Positions 8,136-18,270 of a DNA stretch of 64,000 nucleotides are shown piece after piece (position 1 is the first letter of the stretch; each line of letters starts with the position of its first letter). Origin of the DNA: Brachionus manjavacas. Taxonomy: Eukaryota > Rotifera > Eurotatoria > Ploima > Brachionidae. Position numbers and translations under genes: made by a program. A model generated the notes under the pieces. It was not told the origin of the DNA. It made no database searches and was given only the letters and a program-made list of their open reading frames with translations. The stretch lies in contig JAHQIY010000021.1 of NCBI GenBank assembly GCA_019054805.1, forward strand, positions 124,001 to 188,000, given 5' to 3'.

Positions 8136-9725
8136 ATGAAAGATTTAAACCAGTTTTTACAGCAACACTTTATACAATCTACCAAGCAAATAATTTATAA
8201 CCCAAGTTACCAACAATTAAGGCAATACCAACTAGCTAACCCAACCCACAACACCACGCTAACCAACCTAAACGCAATTGCTATAGATACCGGCAAGTTT
8301 ACGGGGCGTTCGCCTAAAGATAAATACATAGTAAAAGATAACACCACGCAAAACACTATATGGTGGAACGAAACCGCCAAAAACGATAATAAACCCATAA
8401 GCCCACAAATATGGCAACACTTGCAACAATTGGTTGGTAATTATTTAAGCAACAAAACTTTATATGTTACAGATGCAATTTGCGGAGCAAGCGATAAAAA
8501 TAATTTAAAAGTACGTTTTATTGCAGAAACTCCGTGGCAAGCACATTTTGTTAAAAATATGTTTATACCAATGCAACCCACCGATACCAACCGCCCTATA
8601 GATTTTACCGTTATTGCCGGTTGTGGTGCTGTTAATAATAATTGGCAACAACAAGGTTTAAATTCAGAAAACTTTATTGCCTTTAATTTAAGCCAAAACG
8701 TGCAACTTATTGGCGGAACATGGTACGCAGGCGAAATGAAAAAAGGCTTGTTTAGTGTTATGAACTATCTTTTACCGCAAAAAAATGTAGCCAGTATGCA
8801 CTGTGCTGCCAATGTTAGTAAAAACGGCAATGTAAATTTATTTTTTGGTTTAAGTGGAACTGGCAAAACCACTTTATCTAGCGATTCTAACCAACAACTA
8901 ATTGGCGACGACGAACACGGCTGGGACGACGAAGGCGTATTTAACCTAGAAGGTGGTTGTTACGCAAAAGTAATTAATTTAAGCCAACAAAACGAGCCAG
9001 ATATATACAACGCCATAAAAGAAAACGCACTGCTAGAAAACGTAGTAATTAAAGACAACAATGTAAATTTTAGCGATTCTAGTAAAACCGAAAATACCAG
9101 AGTATCTTACCCCATTAACCACATTAACAACATTGTAAAGCCTAAATCTAAAGGCACGCACGCTAAAAACATAATTTTTTTAACGGCAGATGCATTTGGC
9201 GTGTTACCACCTGTTGCGGTTTTAAAGGGTAATCAAATACCATATTATTTTTTATCTGGCTTTACGGCAAAAATGGCCGGCACCGAAATAGGCGTTACTA
9301 AGCCTACCCCTACTTTTTCTGCTTGTTTTGGGGCGGCGTTTTTAACCCTTAACCCAATTACGTACGCCAATATATTACTTAACAAAATTAATACTTACAA
9401 TGCAAATGTATACCTTGTTAATACCGGTTGGAATGGCGAAAATAAGCGTATATCCATAGCTAATACCCGCACCATAATTAATGCTATTTTAAATAACACA
9501 ATTAACAACGCCCCACTAACCACATTGCCTGTGTTTAATTTGCAAATGCCAACGCAATTACATAATTTAAATAGTAGTATCTTAAACCCTAGTGCATCTT
9601 ACAGTAGCCCTGATTTGTGGCACAGCAAGGCGATTAGTTTAGCCACATTGTTTATAGAAAACTTTAAAAAATTTAACACCCAAAGCAATTACAATAGCCT
9701 TATACAAGGAGGCCCCAAGCTTTAG
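8136..9725 (+). CDS. pckA: phosphoenolpyruvate carboxykinase (ATP)
   Basis: 529-residue enzyme that converts oxaloacetate and ATP to PEP, the first step of gluconeogenesis from TCA intermediates. ATP-type signatures are present: [10 protein letters not shown] near residue 53, [12 protein letters not shown] near 197, the kinase-1a P-loop GLSGTGKTT near 238, and GDDEHGWDD for metal binding. Length is that of the family. Monocistronic, with its own promoter and a hairpin terminator at 9752-9786. Confidence 0.95.
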   Translation: MKDLNQFLQQHFIQSTKQIIYNPSYQQLRQYQLANPTHNTTLTNLNAIAIDTGKFTGRSPKDKYIVKDNTTQNTIWWNETAKNDNKPISPQIWQHLQQLVGNYLSNKTLYVTDAICGASDKNNLKVRFIAETPWQAHFVKNMFIPMQPTDTNRPIDFTVIAGCGAVNNNWQQQGLNSENFIAFNLSQNVQLIGGTWYAGEMKKGLFSVMNYLLPQKNVASMHCAANVSKNGNVNLFFGLSGTGKTTLSSDSNQQLIGDDEHGWDDEGVFNLEGGCYAKVINLSQQNEPDIYNAIKENALLENVVIKDNNVNFSDSSKTENTRVSYPINHINNIVKPKSKGTHAKNIIFLTADAFGVLPPVAVLKGNQIPYYFLSGFTAKMAGTEIGVTKPTPTFSACFGAAFLTLNPITYANILLNKINTYNANVYLVNTGWNGENKRISIANTRTIINAILNNTINNAPLTTLPVFNLQMPTQLHNLNSSILNPSASYSSPDLWHSKAISLATLFIENFKKFNTQSNYNSLIQGGPKL

Positions 9726-9751
9726 TTGTTAATTATGTTTAGTATATTTAT

Positions 9752-9790
9752 AATAGCGTTATTATTGCTTTAATGGTAACGCTATTTTGT
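9752..9790 (+). terminator. pckA rho-independent terminator
   Basis: Perfect 10-base stem AATAGCGTTA / TAACGCTATT (9752-9761 with 9777-9786), 15-base loop, followed by TTG. Confidence 0.65.
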
Positions 9791-9853
9791 TAGATTGGTT
9801 TTAATTTGTTTTAGTTTAAAGTTATAATAAGTAAATATTATTGAATATATAAG

Positions 9854-9930
9854 TGGCGGGAGCGACGAGACTCGAACTCGCGACCTCCTGCGTGACAGGC
9901 AGGCGTTCTAACCAACTGAACTACACCCCC
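9854..9930 (-). tRNA. tRNA-Asp (GTC)
   Basis: Folds into a cloverleaf on the minus strand: acceptor GGGGGTG paired with CGCTCCC (one G-T pair), D arm with TTCAGTTGGTTAGAA, anticodon stem CCTGC/GCAGG around loop CTGTCAC, T arm with TTCGAGT. CCA is encoded. 77 nt. Lies downstream of tRNA-Val and probably shares its transcript. Confidence 0.95.
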
Positions 9931-9997
9931 ACTTAAAAAGTAGAAATAATTTATAGATAAAATACAAAGTTACATAAATTTACACTAACTTTGTAAA

Positions 9998-10073
9998 TGG
10001 TGGGCGGTAAGAGACTCGAACTCCTGACCCTCTCGGTGTAAACGAGACGCTCTACCAACTGAGCTAACCGCCC
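9998..10073 (-). tRNA. tRNA-Val (TAC)
   Basis: Cloverleaf on the minus strand: acceptor GGGCGGT/ACCGCCC, anticodon stem TCTCG/CGAGA with loop TTTACAC (anticodon TAC), T loop TTCGAGT, encoded CCA. 76 nt. A hairpin terminator separates it from hupB upstream. Confidence 0.95.
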
Positions 10074-10076
10074 TTT

Positions 10077-10108
10077 AAAAACTCCTTTTAAAATTAAAGG
10101 AGTTTTTT
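10077..10108. terminator. bidirectional hairpin after hupB
   Basis: 12-base stem AAAAACTCCTTT / AAAGGAGTTTTT (10077-10088 with 10096-10107), with runs of T on both strands. On the minus strand it ends hupB transcription just before the tRNA pair. Confidence 0.75.
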
Positions 10109-10164
10109 ATTCTTTATATAAATATGTTATATCAATTTTTAAAAAATTTCAACAACAATTTTTA

Positions 10165-10443
10165 TTATTTTGAATTTACGGCGTCTTTTAAGGCTTTTCC
10201 TGGTCTAAATTTAGGTAATTTAGAAGCTGGAATTTTAATTACATCGCCAGTTCTTGGGTTGCGTCCTTCCCCTGCTTTTCTTTCGCTAACTTTAAAAGTA
10301 CCAAAACCTACTAAACGAACCTCTGCACCGCTAGTTAAAGCACTAGTAATAGAATCTGTAACGGCTTTTAAAGCCTTTTCTGAATCTGTTTTAGTTAAAT
10401 TTGTAGCTTCTGCAATTTTTGCAACTAAATCTGTTTTGTTCAT
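10165..10443 (-). CDS. hupB: DNA-binding protein HU
   Basis: 92-residue histone-like protein that bends and compacts DNA. Whole-length match to the family: N-terminal dimerisation helices MNKTDLVAKIAEA..., VGFGTFKV, then the DNA-binding arm with GRNPRTGD, and a C-terminal lysine-rich helix. It follows lon, as is common in proteobacteria, but has its own near-consensus promoter (10530-10558) and an AGAGGTT ribosome site. Confidence 0.93.
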   Translation of the reverse strand: MNKTDLVAKIAEATNLTKTDSEKALKAVTDSITSALTSGAEVRLVGFGTFKVSERKAGEGRNPRTGDVIKIPASKLPKFRPGKALKDAVNSK

Positions 10444-10529
10444 AAAAACAACCTCTTGTTATAAAATAATGTAATAATTAATATTTGTAGTTTATTAAAA
10501 TATTTAACAAACCTACACTTTATAAAGTA

Positions 10530-10558
10530 ATAATAAAAAAAATATTGCTTATAGTCAA
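10530..10558 (-). promoter_or_regulatory. hupB promoter
   Basis: Minus strand TTGACT, 17-base spacer, TATTAT; one mismatch per hexamer from consensus. Predicted start near 10523 gives a leader of about 80 bases. Confidence 0.65.
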
Positions 10559-10608
10559 GCTTTTTATTGAGTTTTTTGTATTTTATTAAAAAAAACTTAA
10601 TAAAGCTT
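10557..10608 (-). terminator. imperfect inverted repeat after lon
   Basis: AAGCTTTTTATTGAG and the near-complement CTTAATAAAGCTT form an AT-rich hairpin between lon and hupB. It overlaps the hupB -35 box at its left edge. It could be a lon terminator; no clean U tract follows on the minus strand. Confidence 0.35.
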
Positions 10609-10654
10609 ATAGTTACACACATTAAAATGTATACTATAAGTTTACTAAAAGCCT

Positions 10655-12973
10655 TTATTTTACTATTGCGTTATCTAAAACCTCTTTAAAATTGCTAACG
10701 GTTATAATATTTAGCTGTTTTAAAGCTTGCTCTGGTAAATCTACCAAATCTTTAGCGTTATCTTTAGGTATAATAACGTTTTTAATACCATAGCGTAGTG
10801 CGGCTAGTAGTTTTTCGCGTACGCCACCTATAGGCAATACTTTGCCACGCAGGGTAATTTCGCCTGTCATTGCTATATCGTTTCTAATTTTTTGGTTTGT
10901 TAAAACCGAATAAATAGATGTTGTCATAGCTACTCCGGCAGAAGGCCCATCTTTTGGCGTTGCCCCTTCTGGTACATGAATATGAATATCGCTTTTTTCT
11001 ACGTCTGCTAAATCTATATTTAAATCTTTATAATTAGCTAACAACATAGAATACGCAGCCTTGCCAGATTCTTGCATAACTTCGCCTAGTTTACCAGTTA
11101 GTTTAATATTGCCTTTGCCAGCAAGTTTTAAGGCTTCTATGTATAAAATATCGCCCCCTACTCTTGTCCAAGCTAGGCCTGCGGTTACCCCTACTAACGG
11201 ATGAAGCTCTACAGTATTATCTAAATATCTAGGTGCCCCTAAATACTCTATAGCTATATCTTTGGTAACGTGTGCGTTTTTAAACTTTTTTTGTACAATA
11301 TCTTTGGCAACTTTACGTGCTATTGCACCTAGGTTTTGTTCTAACGCTCTAACGCCCGATTCTCTGGTATAGTTATGTATAACCGATAATATTGCTTCGT
11401 CTTCTATGGTAAATTCTTTAGTATTTAACGAAGTTTCTTTTAATTTTTTTGGCAACAAATGTTTTTTAGCAATATGCAGTTTTTCTTCGGCCGAATATCC
11501 ACTTAATTCTACTAGCTCCATTCTATCTAGCAAAGCATCTTGAATATTTAGCGAATTTGCAGTAGTTATAAACATAACATTGCTTAAATCAAACGGAACC
11601 TCTATGTAGTGGTCTACAAAAGTGTTGTTTTGTTCGGGGTCTAAAACCTCTAGCAATGCAGATGCAGGGTCGCCTCTAAAGTCCGAACCCATTTTGTCTA
11701 TTTCGTCTAACAAAATTACTGGGTTGCTGGTTTTAGCTTTTTTAATAGCGTTAATAATTTTACCAGGCATTGCACCTATGTAGGTTCGTCTGTGCCCTCT
11801 AATTTCAGATTCATCCCTTACGCCACCTAACGATATACGCACAAACTCTCTGTCTGCTGCTTTAGCTAACGAACGTGCCAACGAAGTTTTACCAACCCCC
11901 GGAGGCCCCACCAAACACAACAAAGGCGCTTTAATATTGTTAGATTTTTTTAACACTGCCACGTATTCTAAAATTCTGTTTTTTACTTTAGTTAGGCCGT
12001 AGTGGTCTTCTTCTAAATATTCTTCTGCTTTAGTTAAATTAATTTTTACGTTAGATTTAACGCCCCAAGGTAAATTTAGCAACCATTCTACATAGTTACG
12101 CACTACCGATGCTTCGGCCGAAACGCTACTCATTAACGATAATTTTTTTAACTCCGATTCTACTTTTTCTTTAGCTTCGGCAGATAATTTAACTTTTTTG
12201 GCTTTTTCTCTAAGTTCTTTAACGTCGTCTTTTGGTTCTTCGCCGTTGTTCATTTCTTTTTGAATAGCCTTAATTTGCTCGCTTAGGTAGTAATCTTTTT
12301 GATTTTTCTCCATTTGCTTTTTAACGCGGTCTCTAATTTTTTTCTCCACGTTTATCATATCGGCTTCAATTTCTAATAACGAATTTAAAACTGCCACTCT
12401 TTCTAGCAAATCGGTAATTTCTATTAACTTAACCCTGTCTTCTACTTTCATGGGTAGGTGGGCAGATATGGCGTCTACCACATCTTTAAGAGTTTCTAGT
12501 TTTTTAATGGATTCTAACAACGAAATAGAAACTTTTTTGCTACTTTCGGCATATTTGCTAAAGTTTTCTAACAATGTTAGCTTTACATCTTCTAACGAAC
12601 TATCAGAGTAGTCTACAGTGTCTTCTATAACTGTATGGTTTGCCACAAAATAGTTTGTTTGCAAGGCTACGTTGCTTAATTTAACTTTAGAAACCCCTTT
12701 AACCATTAATTTAACGGTATTATTAGGCATATTTACCAATTGCAAAATTTCTACTAAGCAACCAAATACATTAATGTTATCTACAGTTATTTCATCTGCA
12801 GTGCTTTCTTTTTGGGTAGATAATAAAAATAAATTACCAGATTCGTTAATTTGCTGAACCGCCTGCAATGAATTTTTTCTACCTACTAAAAAAGATACCA
12901 CCATATCCGGAAAAACCACCAAATCTTTGGTAACTATTAACGGTAACGCTTCTATTTTAGTTTTTTTTGCCAT
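10655..12973 (-). CDS. lon: ATP-dependent protease Lon
   Basis: 772-residue AAA+ serine protease degrading misfolded and regulatory proteins in the cytoplasm. N-terminal substrate-binding domain (LPLIVTKDLVVFPDMVV), coiled-coil middle, Walker A GPPGVGKTS near 356, Walker B ILLDEIDKM, and the C-terminal protease domain with Ser in GPSAG (about 676) and Lys in REKLLAA (about 720), the Ser-Lys dyad. Slightly shorter than E. coli Lon. Part of the classical tig-clpP-clpX-lon-hupB order, 40 bases after clpX. Confidence 0.96.
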   Translation of the reverse strand: MAKKTKIEALPLIVTKDLVVFPDMVVSFLVGRKNSLQAVQQINESGNLFLLSTQKESTADEITVDNINVFGCLVEILQLVNMPNNTVKLMVKGVSKVKLSNVALQTNYFVANHTVIEDTVDYSDSSLEDVKLTLLENFSKYAESSKKVSISLLESIKKLETLKDVVDAISAHLPMKVEDRVKLIEITDLLERVAVLNSLLEIEADMINVEKKIRDRVKKQMEKNQKDYYLSEQIKAIQKEMNNGEEPKDDVKELREKAKKVKLSAEAKEKVESELKKLSLMSSVSAEASVVRNYVEWLLNLPWGVKSNVKINLTKAEEYLEEDHYGLTKVKNRILEYVAVLKKSNNIKAPLLCLVGPPGVGKTSLARSLAKAADREFVRISLGGVRDESEIRGHRRTYIGAMPGKIINAIKKAKTSNPVILLDEIDKMGSDFRGDPASALLEVLDPEQNNTFVDHYIEVPFDLSNVMFITTANSLNIQDALLDRMELVELSGYSAEEKLHIAKKHLLPKKLKETSLNTKEFTIEDEAILSVIHNYTRESGVRALEQNLGAIARKVAKDIVQKKFKNAHVTKDIAIEYLGAPRYLDNTVELHPLVGVTAGLAWTRVGGDILYIEALKLAGKGNIKLTGKLGEVMQESGKAAYSMLLANYKDLNIDLADVEKSDIHIHVPEGATPKDGPSAGVAMTTSIYSVLTNQKIRNDIAMTGEITLRGKVLPIGGVREKLLAALRYGIKNVIIPKDNAKDLVDLPEQALKQLNIITVSNFKEVLDNAIVK

Positions 12974-13013
12974 AGTTTATCCTTTTTAAATTTTTAATAT
13001 TACTTTACTTTAT

Positions 13014-14345
13014 TTAATTTGCATTTTTTTTAGTTTTAGTGGCTTTAGTAATTTTATAAATATAAGTTGGTTTTTTTTCTTTATTTGCAACTTTTTCGTC
13101 TATAATTACTTCTTCTAGATCTTCTTTTATAGATGGTGTTTCAAACATTACATCTTTTAAAATACTTTCTAAATAAGAACGCAAACCCCTTGCCCCTAAA
13201 GATTTTACATAAACGTTTTTAGCTATTACCCTAAGGGCTTCTTCGGTAAAAGTTAGTTTTACGCCGTCTATTGCTAGTAGTTGTTTGTATTGTTCTACCA
13301 ATGCATTTTTTGGTTGCGTTAAAATTTTATAAATGGTTTCTTCATCCATTTTTTGTAACGTTGCCAATACAGGCAAACGCCCTACTAGTTCTTGAATTAA
13401 ACCAAATTTAAATAAATCTTCTTCGGTTACATCTTTGTAAATATCTAGTTGCTGTGTAGCTAATTGCGTATTATTAATGGTAGCGTTAAAACCTATAGAA
13501 CTTTGAGTTTTTCTGCCTTCTATAATTTTATCTAACCCACTAAAAGCACCGCCGCAAATAAATAAAATACCGCTGGTATCTACTGGTATAAATTCTTGCG
13601 ATGGATTTTTTCTAGAACCCTGCGGTTGTACGTAAGAAATTGTGCCTTCTATAATTTTTAACAATGCTTGTTGCACGCCTTCGCCACTTACGTCTCTGGT
13701 TATAGAAACATTTTCGCTTTTACGAGAAATCTTGTCTATTTCATCTATATATATAATGCCAGATTGTGCTTTAGCCACATCAAAATCTGCAGATTGCAAC
13801 AGGCGTAAAATAATGGTTTCTACGTCTTCGCCCACGTAGCCTGCTTCGGTTAACGAAGTTGCATCTGCCACTGCAAAAGGTACATCTATTATTTTGGCTA
13901 AAGTTTGTGCTAATAAAGTTTTACCAACGCCGGTTGGCCCTAGCAATAAAATATTAGATTTACCTAAATCTATTTTATTTTTATTAGTTTTAGAATTTGC
14001 CTTAGCGTTAAAAATTAAACGCTTATAGTGGTTGTATACCGCTACAGATAGCGTTTTTTTGGCTTCATCTTGCCCTATAACGTATTCGTTTAATTTATTG
14101 TAAATTTCTTGCGGAGTTAAAAAATTAACGTTTGGCTTTTTGGTTTTTTTTACATTAAAATCATCGGCCTCAGAATCGGAGTAGTCAATGTCTCTAAAGT
14201 ATTCTTCGCCTATTAGTGTGGCACAAATATCCACACATTCCGAACAAATATTGCCTTTAACACCATGAATCATTTTATGCACTTCATCGCTAGGCTTTCC
14301 GCAAAAAGAACAATTAATATTTCCATTTTTGCCTAAATCTTTCAT
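13014..14345 (-). CDS. clpX: ATP-dependent Clp protease ATP-binding subunit ClpX
   Basis: 443-residue AAA+ unfoldase feeding substrates to ClpP. The N-terminal C4 zinc domain is complete (Cys 12, 15, 34, 37). Walker A GPTGVGKT lies near 133, the Walker B region reads [10 protein letters not shown], and the pore/sensor segments [10 protein letters not shown] and RKTQSSIGF are present. The IGF-type loop that docks on ClpP is seen as [11 protein letters not shown] plus the QSSIGF region. Good GAGGA ribosome site. It is 31 bases downstream of clpP. Confidence 0.96.
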   Translation of the reverse strand: MKDLGKNGNINCSFCGKPSDEVHKMIHGVKGNICSECVDICATLIGEEYFRDIDYSDSEADDFNVKKTKKPNVNFLTPQEIYNKLNEYVIGQDEAKKTLSVAVYNHYKRLIFNAKANSKTNKNKIDLGKSNILLLGPTGVGKTLLAQTLAKIIDVPFAVADATSLTEAGYVGEDVETIILRLLQSADFDVAKAQSGIIYIDEIDKISRKSENVSITRDVSGEGVQQALLKIIEGTISYVQPQGSRKNPSQEFIPVDTSGILFICGGAFSGLDKIIEGRKTQSSIGFNATINNTQLATQQLDIYKDVTEEDLFKFGLIQELVGRLPVLATLQKMDEETIYKILTQPKNALVEQYKQLLAIDGVKLTFTEEALRVIAKNVYVKSLGARGLRSYLESILKDVMFETPSIKEDLEEVIIDEKVANKEKKPTYIYKITKATKTKKNAN

Positions 14346-14375
14346 ACTATCCTCTAAATATATGTATAATTTTTA

Positions 14376-14975
14376 TTATCTTTTTTCTATAATTTCATCT
14401 ACTAAACCAAAGGCTTTAGCTTCGGTTGCATTCATAAAGTAGTCTCGCTCTAATGCGTTTTGTATATCTGTTACGCTTTTATTGGTAATGTTAGAATATA
14501 TATTATTTATTAAATTTTTTAAATATAAAATTTCTTTTGCCTGAATTTCAATATCGGTGGCCTGCCCTCTGGCTCCGCCACTTGGTTGATGCACCATTAC
14601 CCTTGCAGATGGCAAAATAAAACGCTTACCTTTTTGCCCTGCCGCCAATAATAAAGACCCCATAGAAGCCGCCTGCCCTATGCAAATGGTAGAAACAGGG
14701 GCTTTTATGTAGTTCATAGTATCGTAAATAGCTAGCCCTGCGGTAATAACACCACCGGGCGAATTAATGTATAAATGAATATCTTTATTAGGGTCTTGTG
14801 CTTCTAAAAACAATAGCTGTGCACAAACTAACGATGCTATGCTGTCTTCTATTTCGGCACTTAAAAAAATTATACGCTCTCCTAATAATCTAGAATAAAT
14901 ATCAAAAGACCTTTCGCCTTTAGCGGTGCTTTCTACCACCATAGGTATTAAGTGATTATTAAATTTGTTATCCAT
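14376..14975 (-). CDS. clpP: ATP-dependent Clp protease proteolytic subunit ClpP
   Basis: 199-residue serine protease that forms the tetradecameric chamber closed by ClpX. Catalytic Ser104 in GQAASMGS, His129 in VMVHQPSGG and Asp178 in ERDYFM are all present. The N-terminal LIPMVVE is typical. It lies 31 bases after tig and upstream of clpX in the conserved order. Confidence 0.96.
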   Translation of the reverse strand: MDNKFNNHLIPMVVESTAKGERSFDIYSRLLGERIIFLSAEIEDSIASLVCAQLLFLEAQDPNKDIHLYINSPGGVITAGLAIYDTMNYIKAPVSTICIGQAASMGSLLLAAGQKGKRFILPSARVMVHQPSGGARGQATDIEIQAKEILYLKNLINNIYSNITNKSVTDIQNALERDYFMNATEAKAFGLVDEIIEKR

Positions 14976-15005
14976 TTATATAAAACCCTGTTTTTGCTAT
15001 TTTTA

Positions 15006-16382
15006 TTACGCTGTTGGTACGCTTAATTGTTTAAGGTATTCTTCAAACGTAACTACTGTTTCGTTATACGCTACTTTAGATAAAATAAAGTTAAATATTT
15101 TATCTTCCATTGCTTTAGATTGTAATTGCTTTATAAACTCTGGGTTTTTTTGGTAATTACTTAAAAGCATTTCTGGTTGCACGCCGTACATTTTTGCTTC
15201 TTGCATTACAACATCCATAACGTCTTTATTTTCTAACATTATGTTGTTTTCTTTAGCTACTGCATTAAACACTAAGCTTATAGCAACAGTTTTACGGGCT
15301 TGTTCTTTTAAATCTGCTTTAATTTCGGCTTCTGGTTTGTTGTAGTATTCGGCTTCGGCATCGGTGTGGCCGTGGTCTTTATGGTCGCCTTTTGCTTTGT
15401 GGGTTTCCATATGTTCTTTTTTACTTACAAAATCTTGCCACATAGCTTCTTCTTGCTCTTGCAGTATGTTTTCTGGAATAGTAATAGTTACAGCTTTTAC
15501 TAGTTCATCTAACAACTGAGTTTTTAACTTGCCTTGCTCTAGGCTATCTAGTTGGCTAGTGTGTTGTTGTTTAATGTTATCTTTAAGTTCGGCTAAAGTT
15601 GTAAAGCCAGCTTTTTTAGCTAAATCGTCGTTAATTTCTGCTAATTCTTCGGCCTGAATTTTTTTAATAACAACATCAAAAACCACATCTTTACCTGCTA
15701 GCTCTTTAGCTTGGTATTCTGCCGGAAAAGTAACTTTAACTTCTACGTTATCGTTTACTTTTTTGCCTATTAGTTGGTCTTCAAACCCTGGTATAAAGGT
15801 GTTAGAACCTAAAGTTAAAGGGTAATCTGTACCTTTACCGCCTTCAAACGGTACGTTGTTTAGCTTACCTAAAAAATCTATAACGGCAACATCGCCTTCT
15901 TTTGTGGCTCTGTCTTCGGTTATATCGGTATAATTTTTGTAGTTTTTAGCCACTTCTTGTAAAGATTTGTCTAGTTCTTCGTCTGATAAATTAATAGTAA
16001 ATTTATTTAATTTAATTGCAGAAAAATCTATATCATTAATTTCTGGTAATATGTTAATATTTACTTCAAACACTAAATTAGAGTTATCGTTATATTCTAT
16101 TACATTAACTTTAGGTGTACCTAAAACGCTAAATTTATTTTCTTTAATTAACGAATCTACGGCATTGTCAATAGAAACATCTAAAACCTGTGCCATAATT
16201 TTAGACCTATACTGAATTTCTACCATACTTAATGGTGCTTTACCGGGTCTAAAACCTTGTATATTAACGGTTTCTGCTATTTTTTTAGTTTCTTGTTGTT
16301 TAGTAACGTTTAATTCTACGCTACTAATTGTTATCTCGTACTTTGCTTGCGAGTTAGACTTTATAATTTCTTTGGTTTGCAT
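15006..16382 (-). CDS. tig: trigger factor, ribosome-associated chaperone and prolyl isomerase
   Basis: 458-residue chaperone that meets nascent chains at the ribosome exit. The ribosome-binding signature appears as VNIQGFRPGKAPLS near residues 44-57. The FKBP-type domain (about 155-240) contains GDVAVIDFLGKLNNVPFEGG and the C-terminal helical arms follow. A His/Asp/Lys-rich insert (HMETHKAKGDHKDHGHTDAE) in the C-terminal domain is unusual and might bind metal. First gene of the tig-clpP-clpX-lon run. Confidence 0.93.
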   Translation of the reverse strand: MQTKEIIKSNSQAKYEITISSVELNVTKQQETKKIAETVNIQGFRPGKAPLSMVEIQYRSKIMAQVLDVSIDNAVDSLIKENKFSVLGTPKVNVIEYNDNSNLVFEVNINILPEINDIDFSAIKLNKFTINLSDEELDKSLQEVAKNYKNYTDITEDRATKEGDVAVIDFLGKLNNVPFEGGKGTDYPLTLGSNTFIPGFEDQLIGKKVNDNVEVKVTFPAEYQAKELAGKDVVFDVVIKKIQAEELAEINDDLAKKAGFTTLAELKDNIKQQHTSQLDSLEQGKLKTQLLDELVKAVTITIPENILQEQEEAMWQDFVSKKEHMETHKAKGDHKDHGHTDAEAEYYNKPEAEIKADLKEQARKTVAISLVFNAVAKENNIMLENKDVMDVVMQEAKMYGVQPEMLLSNYQKNPEFIKQLQSKAMEDKIFNFILSKVAYNETVVTFEEYLKQLSVPTA

Positions 16383-16517
16383 TTATTTTATCCAAAATTG
16401 TTAGTGTTGTATAATTTCTATATAAAAGTAATTATAACATATTGTTATATATGGTAAAGATTTTTAATAATTACAATAGATAATTTTAATTTTTTTTGCT
16501 TTTTTTGATTTTTTTTG

Positions 16518-16603
16518 TGGTGCGGATAGAGGGACTTGAACCCCCACGACTCCTCGTCACTAGAGTCTAAATCTAGCGTGTCTGCCAATTTCACCATATC
16601 CGC
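16518..16603 (-). tRNA. tRNA-Leu (TAG)
   Basis: 86-nt class II tRNA on the minus strand: acceptor GCGGATA/TATCCGC, D arm GGTGAAATTGGCAGAC, anticodon stem CTAGA/TCTAG with loop TTTAGAC (anticodon TAG), long variable arm, T loop TTCAAGT, A73 and encoded CCA. Stands alone upstream of tig. Confidence 0.95.
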
Positions 16604-16677
16604 ATAAAGATATTTTATATTTAATATAATAATATAATTATTGCACTTTGTAAATAAAATAATTTATAAAAAAATTT

Positions 16678-17754
16678 TTATTCTTTTATATCTTTGTTGT
16701 TTTTGTACTGTTTATTTACTTTTTTTATGTACTCTTTATTGTTTTTAACTTTATTTACCATATTTTTATTTTTATAAGTTGCTAATTGCTGTTGCAATTT
16801 GTGGTATTCTTGATAACGCTGTAAGTTTAAACTACCATTTTGCAAACTGGCTTGTATGTTGCAGTTAGGTTCGGTTGTGTGGGTGCAGTTGGTAAATTTA
16901 CACTTTAGGGCTATTGAAGTTACATCGGCAAAGGCTTCTTCTAGCGATTCTTGGTTATTAATTGCCACGGCAAATTCTCGCATTCCGGGGGTATCTATTA
17001 TAATACCGCCACTGGGAATTAAAAACATTTGCCTATTGGTGGTAGTGTGCGTACCCTGATGCTTAGTTTGGCTTACATTAGCTGTTTTTTGCACATTACT
17101 ATTAAGCATTAAATTTACCAATGTAGACTTACCACTACCAGAACTACCTATAAAAACCGCAGTTTTGTTGTTTTGTATTAAATTTAATAATTTAATATAT
17201 GCATTATTGTGCAAACCACTTACTATAACACTAGTATTGCTTAGGGCAAAATATTCTGTGGCTTGGGTTATTTTTTGTTGGTTTTGGTTTATATCTGCTT
17301 TGCTTAAAACTACTACAGGGGTTACGTTGCCATCTATACAACTGGTTAGCATACGGTTGGCTTTTTTTAAATTAAATTGGTCGTCTAGGGCTACGGTAAT
17401 AAAGGCGTAATCTATATTATTAGCTATGGTTTGCAAGGTTAAACGCTTGCCTGCTATTTTTCTGGTTAATGTGCTATAAGGTTTAATTATGTAATCTATT
17501 AAATATGTACCGTTTGGTTGTAAGGGTTGGTTTGCGGTTTGTAGTACCACAAAATCGCCAATATAGGCAATGCTACCTTGTTGTTTGTAGTATAAATTAT
17601 TAGTTTTTAAAGATGCATTAACCACACCTACATTGGTTATAACTTTATAACTATTTTTAGATACCAACACTACTCTGCCTAAATAAGCGGCGTGGCTTGG
17701 TTGCGTTAAACTATCTATTATTATTTTACTAGCACCGTATTGGCTTAATATCAT
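16678..17754 (-). CDS. rsgA: ribosome small-subunit biogenesis GTPase RsgA
   Basis: 358-residue circularly permuted GTPase that checks late 30S maturation. Order of motifs is G4-G5-G1-G3: VLSKAD (G4), then P-loop GSSGSGKST, then DTPGMREFA (G3), as in RsgA. An N-terminal OB-like part precedes them and a zinc-binding set (Cys in KCKFTNCTHTTEPNC) follows. The C-terminus is a lysine/asparagine-rich tail. Confidence 0.92.
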   Translation of the reverse strand: MILSQYGASKIIIDSLTQPSHAAYLGRVVLVSKNSYKVITNVGVVNASLKTNNLYYKQQGSIAYIGDFVVLQTANQPLQPNGTYLIDYIIKPYSTLTRKIAGKRLTLQTIANNIDYAFITVALDDQFNLKKANRMLTSCIDGNVTPVVVLSKADINQNQQKITQATEYFALSNTSVIVSGLHNNAYIKLLNLIQNNKTAVFIGSSGSGKSTLVNLMLNSNVQKTANVSQTKHQGTHTTTNRQMFLIPSGGIIIDTPGMREFAVAINNQESLEEAFADVTSIALKCKFTNCTHTTEPNCNIQASLQNGSLNLQRYQEYHKLQQQLATYKNKNMVNKVKNNKEYIKKVNKQYKNNKDIKE

Positions 17755-17828
17755 TTGCTTATTTATTTTACACTGTGTATAATTTTGTTATGTAATATAA
17801 ATAATAACATAAAAAATTAACCACAACA

Positions 17829-18248
17829 ATGAAATTAATTAAAACCATTATACTACTAAGTGCATTAATAATAGGCGGTAATATTTTTGCTTTACCTATA
17901 GAACGAGAACGCATAAAAGAAATTATAACAACCTTTAAAGCTAACGGCGGTAGCCCCCAAGCCAGTGCATATTTGCAAGATAATTTAAACGCTTATTTAC
18001 AAAAAGCCCAAAACATACAACAAACTAAAATTACGCCAATAAAACAAAAAATACAGGCTTTAGTAAAAGCCAACACGTTTAATATAAAACAATACAACAA
18101 AACCATTACGCAACTTAACCGCATAAATTCTGCTATTAATAAAGAATACCAAAAAGCTATTGCGTTGGCTTTAAGCAAGTTTAATAAGCAAGACAGAGAG
18201 CTGTTATTTAACATTATAAGCAATATTTACCCTATTAATTTAAATTAA
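17829..18248 (+). CDS. small helical exported protein of unknown function
   Basis: 139 residues with a signal peptide (LIKTIILLSALIIGGNIFA) and no lipobox, so probably periplasmic. The mature part is predicted all-helical and rich in Lys, Gln and Asn. It resembles Spy/CpxP/ZraP-type periplasmic helical proteins in size and layout, but the LTxxQ motifs are not seen, so no assignment is made. It lies between the divergent rsgA and the convergent xer gene. Confidence 0.55.
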   Translation: MKLIKTIILLSALIIGGNIFALPIERERIKEIITTFKANGGSPQASAYLQDNLNAYLQKAQNIQQTKITPIKQKIQALVKANTFNIKQYNKTITQLNRINSAINKEYQKAIALALSKFNKQDRELLFNIISNIYPINLN

Positions 18249-18270
18249 ATACAAACATAATATTGTTGCT

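Noticed and set aside
10124-10474. 116-residue plus-strand frame across hupB
   Set aside because: Antisense shadow of the well-conserved HU gene.
10440-10622. 60-residue minus-strand frame between lon and hupB
   Set aside because: Overlaps the hupB promoter and the inverted repeat; composition is Phe/Lys/Tyr-rich as in random A/T DNA.
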